From Sarcocystis neurona (lineage: Eukaryota > Apicomplexa > Conoidasida > Eucoccidiorida > Sarcocystidae), in the NCBI GenBank assembly GCA_000727475.1, contig KL647317.1:1136444-1200443 (forward strand): DNA of 64,000 nt. The letters run 5' to 3'. The notes beneath the pieces are model-generated. The model saw only the letters and a list, made by a program, of their open reading frames with translations, was not told where the DNA came from and ran no database searches. A program made the translations under genes and the position numbers. Each line of letters begins with the position of its first letter. The stretch's first letter is position 1. Shown one piece after another: positions 37,601 to 47,617 of this stretch.

Positions 37601-40600
37601 GTGTTTTCACATCTGCACAAGGAGAGACACGGCGACGTGTGCAAGCGCACGTGCACAGACGAGTGAACACGAACATTCAGTCGGTCGGGGACAGTTTCGT
37701 GTCTCCTACGCTCTTCAACAAGAAGTCGACGACTTTTCTCACATGCTGGCGCGGTGACTTGCGCGGCGCACGAACATCGGCAGATTGTTGCGAGCCTGCT
37801 GCAGCAGTGGTCTGCTCTGGTGCTGCAGCAGCAGCGCTGCTGCCAATGCTACTCGGCAGCAGACTGGCGGCTGCTGCGACAGCTGCTGCAGCTGCACCAG
37901 CGACGCCGAGGGGCGCGGCTGCGTTCTGCTGCTGGGAGTGCTGCTGCTGGAGCTGCGCGCCAGGGACAGGGACTGGGGGCTGGGGGAGCTGCTGCTGCTG
38001 TTGCAGACGCCGCAGCTGATGTATGTACACCCGAAACAGGTTGACATACACCTGCGCAATCGTCCGCGTGTACAAATTTTTGAATGCGAACGCGGTGGAC
38101 GGCTCGTGGTCCAGCAGAAACGCGTACAGATCCGCGCAGCGCAGCAGGTCGTTCTGCTGCAGTATAAAGACATTTGTACGGGGCTGCCGCAGCAAAGACA
38201 GCTTCGCAGATAGATGTCCCGATATACGGGAAAGGGCGCAGGCAAGTAGCTTCTGCAGCTCAGGGAGGCTCGTCGCCTGCACGCGTGCACACGCACACAG
38301 GACTCAACCATAACGAACTGCTGCAGTTGGCGAAGAAGCATTGGGGGAAGTTAGACCTTGCATGCGACAGCCGTGGGTGCTCCCTTCTGTACTCCTGCAT
38401 ATATATAATATTTCCACCTCAATATACGTATCATTTCGTATGTGTATACCTCACATCTCTCTCCCTCCCAATATATATGTATGTACGTGTGTACGTATGT
38501 GTGTATCTGGGTACGTGCGCATGTATGTGCGTATCTATCCATGCACGTACGTATGCGTGCACATCCATGTAGTGTATATTATATATTTATATATATGTGA
38601 CTCCTCTAGTAGAGGGATAGATGGAGGACATATACAGACACGAGCAGGAAAGACCAAAAGAAGAGGTGGAGGGCGAAAAGACAGGGCAAGAAGACGAAAA
38701 AAGAAAAGCAGACAGAAAGGACCGAACAGGGACAGAGAAGACGAAGCACGTAGGGGACCGAAGAAAAGTGTGGAAAAAAAGAGGACAGCGAGACAGAAAT
38801 CCACCGGAGAGAGAAGTGCACGAACGGACGAGAAGAAGACGGACAGAGCGACACAAAAGAAGATCACAAAAAAAGAGAAGAACGTGGAGAAACACGTGGG
38901 ACACTACGTCGCTGCCAAACACCCCTCACTGAGCACCCAGCAGACCTTCCTATTCACACACAACCACACGCACACACGGCTGCATACATACATTTATATA
39001 TATATATATATATGTATTATATGCGTATACGCACACATACATACATACATAGTACATTCACCCAGGGACGTATACGCACTGGGGCGTACGTATGGATATA
39101 CATGTGAATATATGCGTGAACCGATACGCTCAGGTCCGGGTGGTGAGAGCGTACACACAGAGAATCCATACAAGTATACTTACGTCTTTACAGATACATA
39201 TATATAGAGACACACACACACATACATACATATACATACATACATACATATACATACATACATGCATACATACATATATAGATATCTAGGGGGAATCATA
39301 TATGTACAGGCTCTAAATATAAAGAGACACACACACACAGAGGCAAACGCGTATATACGTATACAGATGTACTTGAGTTAGATCATATACGCACAGGCTC
39401 GGCAATACTCAAATGCGCACCAATGTACCACGGATATCTCACGGGTATGTGCGGCTCCACAGCCACGTATACGTTCGCCTCTACGTATGTAGTACGTACA
39501 CATATACATGTAAAAACCCCTACAACATCCTAGCGTTACATATATATATATATATATATTATGGATCCATATACCTACATACATAAATATTGTATGTATA
39601 TTTATGTATATGTATGTATGATATTGTACATCTACATATATGTATATACTTGTTTAATTAACACATCGTACATCGACACAGAGACGTGTGTGTTCAGTTG
39701 CACCACGGGAGAACATATATTTATATGTAGGCCGGCAGGAAGATAAAGCGGTGCGTGACTGCTTGTATTGAGAAGCTCCGCATGTGGCTGATCCACAGAC
39801 GGTCGTTATTTTCCTGTTCCTCTACATCTTCCTTCAAAGACTGTGCAGAGGTGTAGCTCGGTTTCCTCTTCTGTAGCTAGTGCTAAGTTGAGATTTAGCT
39901 ACAGTGGCCGCTGCTTCTTCAGTGAGGGTGTGGCGGTGTACGTACAGCGCATTTGAGTCTTTGCATCCCCGGCTGCTTGGCGTGCTCGATTTTCTTGTTC
40001 AGCTGCTGTAGCGCGGCGACGAACGCCGCGTGATCGAGCGGCGCCGTCGCTGCAGCAGCCGGCAGTTGTGCGGGGCCACCTCCGCCGGCTGCGCCTGCTG
40101 CTGCTCCGGAGCGGCCAGGGCCCCCTGCAGAAGGCGTCGCCGCAGGGTCTGAGGGACAAGACGCAGGCGCAGCAGTAGAGGGCGGGGCCCGGCCGAGGCG
40201 GGCATGGCAGATTGCTTGTACGAGCTTCGGCTCGAGTGTGATCTGCTGAAGAAACGCATTCAAAACGATGCTCGTTTCTTCTCTGTTTCCCATGCGCTGC
40301 CCCAGAAGGAAGCTGCGCTCCTCGACAGCTTCGATATTGGCGCTGGTCTGCTGCAGCTCGTCTCTGACTGCAAGCAGACGCTTCTCTAGACGCTGCAGGA
40401 CAGTGTCTGTGGCTTGCAGCTCCTGCTGCAGCAGCAGCATCTGCGGCCTGCTTCTGCTGTACAGCTGCAGCGCCTGTCTCTCATACAGCGTCAGCAGAGC
40501 GTCCACTGAAGAGTACAGCAGCAGCATTTCATGTCGCAGTCCTGCGGCTGCTGCAGGGACCAGCGAGGCCGTCCCAACGCCGTTTCCTCCTCCTGCTGCT

Positions 40601-41313
40601 ACCCCTGACGCTGCTGCTGCTGTCAGACACGTGCTGCTGCTGCTGCATCCTCCTTCTCCTCGTTCTGCAGCAGGTGCTGCTGCAGCACCTGGCTCGTCGC
40701 CCGCTGCGGAGGACGGACATGCAGACTGCAGCAGACCAACAGAGCCGCTGCCTGCCGCCTTCTCCTGCTGCAGCGCCTGTGCTGCCTTTCTGTAGGCAGA
40801 CAGCGCTGCAGCAGACGACGCTGGCAACCGCAGCAGGCGATGCACCCGCGGATCTCGGCTGTAGCGACGCAGCAACGCAGCCAAGCTCTGCAGATCAAGC
40901 GCCTTCAGCCGCACTGCTGCCGCTGCTTCCAGGTGGTGGCTGCTCCCCCCTGCTGCAGGAGCAGCAGCGGCGCCACCGTCAGCAGCAGATCCCCGAACAG
41001 CGGGTGATTCACGTGCTCCTGCACTGCTCAAGAGGCTCTCGGATTCAACCGTATAGCCAGCCCCTCCCGTGGCCGCCCAGCTGTTCCCAAGAGAGGCGGC
41101 AGCAGAAGAAGCAAAGTGATTAGAAGGAGGCGTGCCGCTCAGGCCGTGCTGATGCTCAGCACGCGCCTGCTGCTGTGGCTCTAAGTGCTGCTGCAGCTGC
41201 TGCAACGTGGTGGCTGAAGTACAAACCTTGGAAGCGTCTGGAGACGCATTAGCTGCAGAAAAATAGTCAGCTGTTGCAACTGCTGCAGCTGCTGTGCCAG
41301 GGTCAGGCGCCAT
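18307..41313 (-). CDS. VPS52: VPS52, GARP/EARP vesicle-tethering complex subunit
   Basis: Core subunit of the tethering complex that captures endosome-derived vesicles at the trans-Golgi network. Exons in transcription order: 41313-39946, 38276-37743, 36574-36348, 35573-35333, 34766-34721, 31366-31222, 30066-29988, 27646-27508, 26170-25947, 22186-22071, 20090-19880, 19284-19180, 18462-18307. They sum to 3591 nt, 1196 residues plus stop, and all phases agree. Conserved blocks: LRRYSRDPRVHRLL; LQRLEKRLLAVRDELQQTS; RTNVFILQQNDLLRCADLYA; KQVVGFFSK with STFCLGERHLIL; SSDAVGLLLMLRVNHYN; RVRPYIPFLVDYIEEFTWIF; PHFVTRQFAE; RMAELFPSRRERAIFLVNNY; VEKHLYEQISVYVDEQQQRH; FPNSVEILKQSMTQLLLLHA; and SILSEIRAISRN at the C terminus. 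Animal and plant VPS52 proteins are about 700 residues; the excess is Ala/Gln/Pro low complexity in exons 1, 2, 4 and 9. 41313 is the first in-frame ATG. Least certain: the exon 4/5 boundary (35333, 34766) and the donor at 34721. Confidence 0.92.
23733..24347. other. Assembly gap (615 N) flanked by the same sequence
   Basis: Run of N inside VPS52 intron 9. A 42-base core beginning gtatgtgtacgcaagtgtca, embedded in TATA repeat, occurs at 23656-23697 on the left and again at 24367-24408 on the right. The two flanks may be one locus placed twice, in which case the gap is artificial, or two copies of a longer tandem unit. Confidence 0.95.
25118..25795 (+). repeat. Degenerate 16-bp minisatellite, GTATATTACTTGAGTA
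   Basis: About 40 imperfect copies of a 16-bp unit with consensus AGTAGTATATTACTTG. The least diverged copies are at 25490-25620, where ATATTACTTCAGTAGT repeats. Occasional units are shortened (25349-25361, 25408-25430). It lies in VPS52 intron 9, just downstream of exon 9 in the sense direction. Confidence 0.9.
26345..26585 (+). repeat. 24-bp tandem repeat, GGCCCAGCAGCCACAGCAAC type
   Basis: About ten copies of a 24-bp unit. On the minus strand it encodes an 8-residue AVAAGPxA motif. The frame stays open from about 26780 down into VPS52 exon 9 at 26170, although the accepted exon begins after the tttctgctgcag acceptor at 26171. Confidence 0.8.
27647..29987 (-). other. VPS52: VPS52 intron 7 (2.3 kb)
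   Basis: Microsatellite occupies 27715-27900, 29440-29560 and 29730-29880. Unlike most introns here it carries CTG runs on the plus strand (28900-29095), the opposite of the sense-strand rule. It also contains plus-strand exon-like blocks at 27962-28094, 28622-28700 and 29091-29156 with plausible splice borders. Confidence 0.55.
30195..30540 (+). pseudogene. cox1: Probable nuclear copy of mitochondrial DNA with a COX1 5' fragment
   Basis: An A/T-rich block unlike its surroundings. From 30426 to 30539 the plus strand reads WGITKSFLAYNNHKEIAGMY, then IITGAIFSVVG. This matches the start of cytochrome c oxidase subunit I, where NHK.I..MY...G is the classic first helix. The similarity stops abruptly at a TATATA microsatellite at 30540. 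Bases 30195-30425 share the composition and may be further mitochondrial sequence, but no gene could be named there. The block sits antisense inside VPS52 intron 6 (30067-31221) and cannot encode a working oxidase subunit. Confidence 0.6.
31367..34720 (-). other. VPS52: VPS52 intron 5 (3.35 kb), triplet-repeat rich
   Basis: Holds TATA/TATG microsatellite (34180-34560), a purine-rich stretch (33890-33990), CAG-rich DNA on the plus strand (31380-31620, 32600-33700) and the 16-bp repeat at 32097-32362. Long Gln/Ala/Ser (plus) and Leu/Cys (minus) frames arise from these repeats. One plus-strand segment, 33690-33810, reads SLLHTYALQHTIASMGGK and looks unusually protein-like, but its identity is unknown. 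Confidence 0.65.
32097..32362 (+). repeat. 16-bp tandem repeat, CTGGAAGCAGCAGCAG
   Basis: About 16 copies of CTGGAAGCAGCAGCAG with single-base variants (cagcgg, cagcga, cagcaa, tag). A 16-bp unit shifts frame each copy, so the repeat is not selected as protein. It looks like an expanded CAG tract captured with one extra heptamer. Confidence 0.85.
36575..37742 (-). other. VPS52: VPS52 intron 2
   Basis: Contains a TATA microsatellite at 37300-37350 and, at 36600-36900, a long CAG run on the plus strand, that is CTG on the sense strand, leading into the ttcgttccag acceptor. A Gln-rich plus-strand frame through this run is antisense to the gene and was not accepted. Confidence 0.7.
37743..38276 (-). 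other. VPS52: VPS52 exon 2: TNxxILQQ core block
   Basis: Starts after a gcgtgcag acceptor with ATSLPELQKLL and contains TNVFILQQNDLL, FLLDHEPSTAFAFKNLYTR and IAQVYVNLFRVYIHQLRRL, the most diagnostic stretch of the family. It then runs into about 80 residues of Gln/Pro/Ala/Ser low complexity before a GTGAGA donor. The sense strand of this tail is CAG/GCA-rich. Confidence 0.88.
38600..38905 (+). repeat. Polypurine/polypyrimidine tract in VPS52 intron 1
   Basis: About 300 bases of almost pure A/G on the plus strand (T/C on the VPS52 sense strand). It is flanked by TATG microsatellite at 38460-38600 and 38990-39290. The open frame rich in Arg, Lys and Glu on the plus strand is a composition effect. 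Confidence 0.75.
39946..41313 (-). other. VPS52: VPS52 exon 1: N-terminal region and coiled coil
   Basis: 456 residues. The first ~150 are Ala/Gln/Ser-rich without recognised motif. Then comes the family block ALDLQSLAALLRRYSRDPRV, an Ala/Gly/Ser-rich spacer of about 100 residues, and the coiled coil from MLLLYSSVDALLTLYERQAL through LFQ-type heptads to FLQQITLEPKLVQAICHARL. A Gly/Pro/Ala loop follows and the exon ends in LQQLNKKIEHAKQPGMQRLK. Inserted runs sit between conserved blocks and do not break them. Confidence 0.85.
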
Positions 41314-44300
41314 CCTGCCCGCTGCAGTCAGCCGCAATCCGGACAGCACACGCAGAGTACAACTTCGCCCAGCGCAGCGACAGCAACGCGGACCAGAGAG
41401 AAAATGTCGGCCGCACAATAGCGCAAGGAAACGACACTACTCTGCTGTGGAAAGAACGAGAAAGAAGAAAAGACGGGCGTCAAACACACGGACGACGCAC
41501 GCAGCAAGAGCTGTTTGTCTTGCTCCCATCACGGTGCTGCTCCTTGCTGCTTGTCTCTTCACCAACGCAGACGTTGCTGCTGCTTCGCACGGCAGCCCTA
41601 TACCTCCGCGAGTGCAGCAGGATCTCGCTTGTTCGCCGTGTGCTTTGCGTCGTCCTGCTACTCCTCCGCCGTGCGGTGTCAGCTGTATTAGTGTTGCAGC
41701 TTCTGCGTTGCGCGGACTTTCCAGACCGTCGTAGTCTTGTTGCCCTGTACGAGCACTGTTGCGTATGCTGGTAAGAATTACTCGTGAACGCTGCTCTCCT
41801 CCTTCAGCGGCTGCTCCGGTAGAAGCCGCCGTCGCTCCTGTTGCGGTGATTACTACTACTACCGGGCTGGTGGAGCCGCTTCCGCTGTGGTATTGCTGCT
41901 GCACAGTCGAGCGTCGCAGTCCTCGCGACTCTTCGGTTCCTTCGGTGGCACTTGGCAGGGACCCAGGTAGTCTCTCGCAATCATGCCGCCTTAACACCGC
42001 CTTTACACGGCAAATTTGTATCGTGTTGTTGCTAGTGTTGTCTACCACCAGGAAGCGGTGTGTCGCAGCCCCAGTAATGCGTCATCGGTTGGGATGCATA
42101 CAAAGAGAGTGTCAACGAACAGTCAGTCCGGAGAGAAAGACAAGCTTTTCTTATATTTGCATTTTTTAAACAAAGGAGTGACGAAGTCAACACACATGCA
42201 CGAAAGAGCAGAGCGCCTGCCACGCTGCATGCACGAAAGACACGCTGCAGAGCAGTCGCCGCAACTGCAGCAGCAAAAGCAGCACCAGCAGTACCAGCGG
42301 CAGCAGCAGCACCACCACCACCCGTTCTCGTTGTAGCACTAGTGGCAATTGCCGTAGATGTGACTGCTAGAGTATACGTGTACGAGTCGGTAGTTGCATT
42401 AGGACCGCAGCACAGCCATCCCTCCGAGCAGCAGCAGCACACATCTCTGGACGTTGCAGAAGCAGTTACTTTTGGTAAAATCGCAACTGGAACACAAGCG
42501 GTATCAATACGAAGGAACGCCCAGCAGCAGGGAAACCAGACACACGCAGATAGAAGCGCCGGGAACTGTGGTAAGAGTGGCAGCAGCAGCACGTAGAAAT
42601 ACACCCATCGCGCACGCCCACCAGAGACAGCAATAACAGCCGCACCACTGACAGCTCTTCCGCCAACAGCAGCACCCGCAGCAACAACAGCAACTGGACT
42701 TCAGGAACTACAGCAGCAACAGTACGAAGGGCGCTGCAGCAGTGGTAGGGCAACACAACGGACAGCAGCAGTAGGAGGGATCACAGCTGCGACATGAACA
42801 ACACCAGTATCTGCAAAGCCCGCTGCGGCGTGGTACGTGCCAGCGACGGTAGCAGCTGCATTACAATCAACCGAAGCGGCAGCAGCACATCACTGCAACT
42901 GCGATACTCCTCGACGAGTCGAATGGAAATGAGACGCAGTAGCATACAAAACTGGAAGCACAAACAATAGCTGAAGTCGGACCAGCAACGGTAACACGAG
43001 CAGCAACGGCACACACAACAGCACTGCCTAAAGGAAGCTTGGTCAGGGAGAGGCAACAGTAGATGCAGTGCCAGACCACCAACAACAAGGGCGTCAGCAG
43101 TTGTGTGTCGTGCAGCAGACGACACACAACTCCCATCAACTGCATCCAAACGAAAAGCGGCTGAGCATAGGTGCACACAAATACCACAGAAGCAGCAGCA
43201 GAACACCACCAGCGCCAACGCAGTCCGAAGAAGCAGGGGAGAAGTAGGAACAACAACGCCCATGGAGGGCACTTAAGCTGCAGTTGTGTCGGCCACAGGC
43301 AACAGCAGGAGCACCAGTAATGTCACCAGCGTCCAGACAGCACACAACAGCTTGAGCACCAGAGCAACGCCAGAAAGAGGTAGATCGGCCATCGCACGGA
43401 GAACCCCACGCACACCCAGAACAAGACTGGTTAGTCGACTGCGTGGAAAACAACGGAAAACGCAGCAACAGCAGCAACTCATAACCGTAGCGGCCTCATA
43501 AGGTGACAGCGCAACCGAAGGAACAAAGAGGGGTCGTCTTAGCAGCGAAGCAGCAACAGGAGCCGAGAGGCAACGGGAGCCGGCCGTACTTCAAAAGCCT
43601 TTGCAGCGGCCGACGTGTAAAGAAACCGGCGCCTTCTCTTGCTCTGTACCTTGCTGAATCAGGCAGGCACGGGTACCAGCGACAACACCAGAACCAAGCA
43701 GGCAGCGAAGGCGCTGTCTGAGGTAGCTGGAAGGGAGGAGCTCACTGCACTCCCACGGCTTTTATAGAAGCCTTCGCCTGTTTGCTTACTGAAGCCGTGT
43801 GACTGCAACAACGTAGACACGTTGCACGTGTGCGACTTCTTCGCTTCTACGTAGAAATGCCGTACACACAGGTGATCCACTGTGAAATAAGTTCCAAATT
43901 TTCTTTATACCTTCCACGTATGTACATACATAGACTTATCAGATATATATCTCTCTCTACATATATATATGAATATAGATAGGTATACTGATAGACCGAT
44001 AAGCATAAATTCACGTCGTGTACCGAGACGGATATATATATATATATATATTGTACGCACGTTGTCTACAGGAGCCGTATACACCTATGGGATATATATA
44101 TATATATACACCCATTCGTCTATGATATACCCCCAGGCGAATATAATTATATATATATATATTGTACGCAGAAAGATTCTTCGATAACTGTACGGCCGTA
44201 CGTCTGCGGGCATGTTGGGGGGGTCAGCTTGCATTCTCCTTGTGTGAGGACACCTCTTCCCTCGCGCGGCGGAGAGAGAATAGTGGGACGCCAGAACAAG

Positions 44301-46450
44301 CTCTGCCGTTCTCCTTGTAGTAGAACCTTACTGCTCAGAATCTAGCAATTCAAATGATTACAACGTGTGACACCTCGCTCACTGTTCTTGGTTCGCCGGC
44401 CATGTGAGGGTAGACCACTCTGGCATTTCTATGCATGGTGTAACGATATCCTGAAGCGTGAGTAGTTCTGCACTCATCTGCAGAAACACCTATCGGACCG
44501 AGTAAAATTTTGAGACACGGGTCGCTAAGTACAGCTGTTTTAATGTTGATGTATATGTGCGAACGTACATAAGCCGTCTGCGCGCTCCTGCATGACGAAC
44601 TGCTCTTGAAGTCAGGAAGTCACGAAGTTTTTCCGCCTCTTCAGGCCAACGTAGTAGAGAGCGGGACTGTGTTAACAGAGACCACCTGCATGGGCAGCAG
44701 CTCCTCAATATGAACCAGCACATGAGGCAAAAGCCGCGTTATTTTTTGCAGCGTAACAGTAGTCACAGTGCCGCAAGAGCATTCGGATTTGCCGTGAATC
44801 AGGGCAGGCCCTCCTCACGGGGAATAAGAAGGACAGGAACCGCAGCAACTGACTTAAAGTCACCCTGAGTGTGTGCACCGACCCCTGTGAGCATCTCAAC
44901 AGCGATTCTGGGACCTCGCTTCACAACGCTGAGCCAAAGCCATGCGCATGCTTTTGCACAAGCGTAGTCGTAAGCGGTACGTCTCTCCCACAAAAATAGT
45001 GTACACGTATATATATATATATATATACATATTTATATACATATATACACTGTACGCACTGACGTAAATACCTACCCAGAAGATTACATCATGTTAAGCG
45101 TAGACCTGCACACCGGGTACTGGACAAATTCGTCTGTCGATCGAGTTACCGCAGTGTCTGCGGCAGAGGAACAAAGCTGCGCACGCGCAAACCGAAAATT
45201 CTCAATTTTTGCACGAGCGAGAGAAGTACCTGTCAAGAAGACGCAACCAGAAGCAGGCGGTGTGCGGCTGGCATTGCTGCCACCGTTTTGCTCTACCGCC
45301 GGATGGCGGTCCTGCTGCTGACAACACACCAAATCTTGAGCAGCCGGGCTTCCAGCCCTGGTCAAACTTGCTACATCGAGATAAACATCTTCTAACACAC
45401 ACCACTTTGCGGTACTAGCTATTAATCAGCGGGAATACGCAGAGGCACAGCCTCATCGCCCCCGCACTGAGGATGTGTGTGCGGCAATCCCACAAGCAGC
45501 GCAGCAGACCGCCGTATGCCACATTAGGCATCGGAAGCCTATTTCTGCATAGAATGATCTAGAACGCTAACTGCTGCTCGTTTATTCACGACGCTGCGTG
45601 TGCGGCGGGTACCGAATCGTCGATTCGGTTCCCAGGTCGTCTTCGTTCTGCGTGCAGTCTACTCTACTCCACTTCGTCCCCACTTGGTCAACGTCTGCAC
45701 ACCCTCTATCTCTGTGCTCCGCGTGCGTATGCAGGGCCTCTCTTCTCAGCAGGAATCGGTACTGCACAACCCGCATGAATCGCCTCTCCACCGCCTTACC
45801 ACAGAGCCACCACGGCAGTACCGCGTGCGCGCATACGCGACCTTAAAATATATGCGTCTGCAAGTTCCGCTTCTTTATCGTGAACGCCTCTTCCGCTCAC
45901 GACTATTCTGACGAGATGCTAGTAACTGAGCACTTTGTCCGAACTCGCTACATTCGGTGCGTGTGTGCAGTTACTGACGATGAGGCGGCACGTTGTACGG
46001 GGTCGAACACTAGAAACGCGCAGTCAATCGCATGCAGGGAGCTACCAGCACGCTTCACTGCATCTCCAGCATACACGCAGGCGAGTGCTGCTGATTCTAC
46101 TTGTGCAGTTCAAAAGTGTTCCCTGCCTTCAGGGTCCGACGGACCTTCGGACACACAAAGTACGTCTCGATTCTCCGATTCAGCGGAGGAAAAACAATCG
46201 CTACTGCGTCACGCGCTGTTGCTGCACCTTCCCGCTGCTCAGCTGCAGCATTATCCTCCCCAGAAGGAGATAGCAGCTCAAATACACCCCAAATTCCACG
46301 CGTCCGCTGCGTCATCAGCTCGGTCGCTGCTCCCCTGAGCGCAGTAGCACATGCGCTAGTGATAAAGTCACCCCCCCTACCATCACCGTGCACGCACACC
46401 ATGTTTGCAACAGAACGCCTCCAAGCCACACGCAGTCGACCACCCACACG

Positions 46451-46485
<35 letters not shown>

Positions 46486-47617
46486 CGATATACAGATATC
46501 TACGGGATTACGTTTATAAATGAGGAGAGGCAAATACAAATACACTCCTTCGCAGACGCGTACATCCCACTTCCTCTGGAGACGTGCCTTGAGTGCACCC
46601 ACACGCTCGAAACGCACGCACCCAAGAAGCGTTATCACCGGAAACACAAACTCTCGTGACGTTCCCATCCTTCCGTCGCTGCAGTCCCATCACATGCAGT
46701 CACCCCCTCCTGCCCGTCTTCCGCGTCTCCTTATCGCCCACTTCATTTTTCGAGGCCGATGACCATGCTGACCATGCTGAGCAGCTTTTACGTGCACAAC
46801 GGTGTCACTACATGCAGCACCTGTCCTCTATGCGACGCGTCCCTCCCGTCTTGCAGCGCAGCTCCCGCTGCACGCAGGCATCGTTTCCTAAATACAGAGC
46901 ATCTCCTCCAGAGACGCTCCCCGTGTGCATCAAGCACTGCCTTCCTTACGTGTGGCCTACGTCGCAGCCAATGCCTTCATTCGTTACAAGCATGCTGCTC
47001 AGCAGGGACACGCTTTTACTCGACACTACCGCGCAGCATACTTGTAACTCAGCGGCGTGTCACCTGCTTGGTACTCGGTCCTCTCGGCTATGCCTCAATT
47101 GCATCTCCCTTGCACACGGACGCTCACTACAGATACACGTGTTGTACCACCACAGGATAAAAAGCCACCATATCCGGTGTTGAAATCTTCTAAACATCCC
47201 CTCTCCCGTACGTCTTCTCTTCTTCTACTCAAGGGCGAAAAACGCAACCGGGACACACGACAATAGCTGCCCGCGTTGCCACCGCGCGAACCCTGCAGGA
47301 ACACTTGATTCCAGCCACAAAGTCCTCATCTTCAGGCGTGTAACCAGCACGCATTCAGCCTACAAACGCATGCAGTACGCAGCGTACGCGTGCGCCCTTG
47401 GTGTCAAAAACCTGTAGCGCATGTCCGTCCGCGCTTGCTCTGCGTCGACACGCGTGAAGACACCTGCTGTCCGCGCAGCACTTTTAGGCCTGCGTTGCTT
47501 CTGGACGGCCTCCGCACACCGCAGGCCCAGTTAGCTGCTGGAGGTGTGCGGCTCGTGAAGGCGCACGCATTTCGTTTGCGCAGGTCTGCAGTACACGCAG
47601 GCATTCTGTGCATGCAC
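41314..47617. other. 6.3-kb interval with no recognised gene
   Basis: Upstream of VPS52 and downstream of the TIM21/COA1-like gene. 41500-41900 is CTG-rich and 42240-43480 CAG-rich on the plus strand. TATA microsatellite occupies 43940-44170 and 45000-45060, and there is a (CA)n tract at 46450-46490. From 44400 to 47600 the DNA is compositionally even and has open frames on both strands, for example minus 44490-44723 with WPEEAEKLRDFLTSRAVRHA and minus 46097-46420. No homology was recognised, so no gene is called. Confidence 0.5.
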
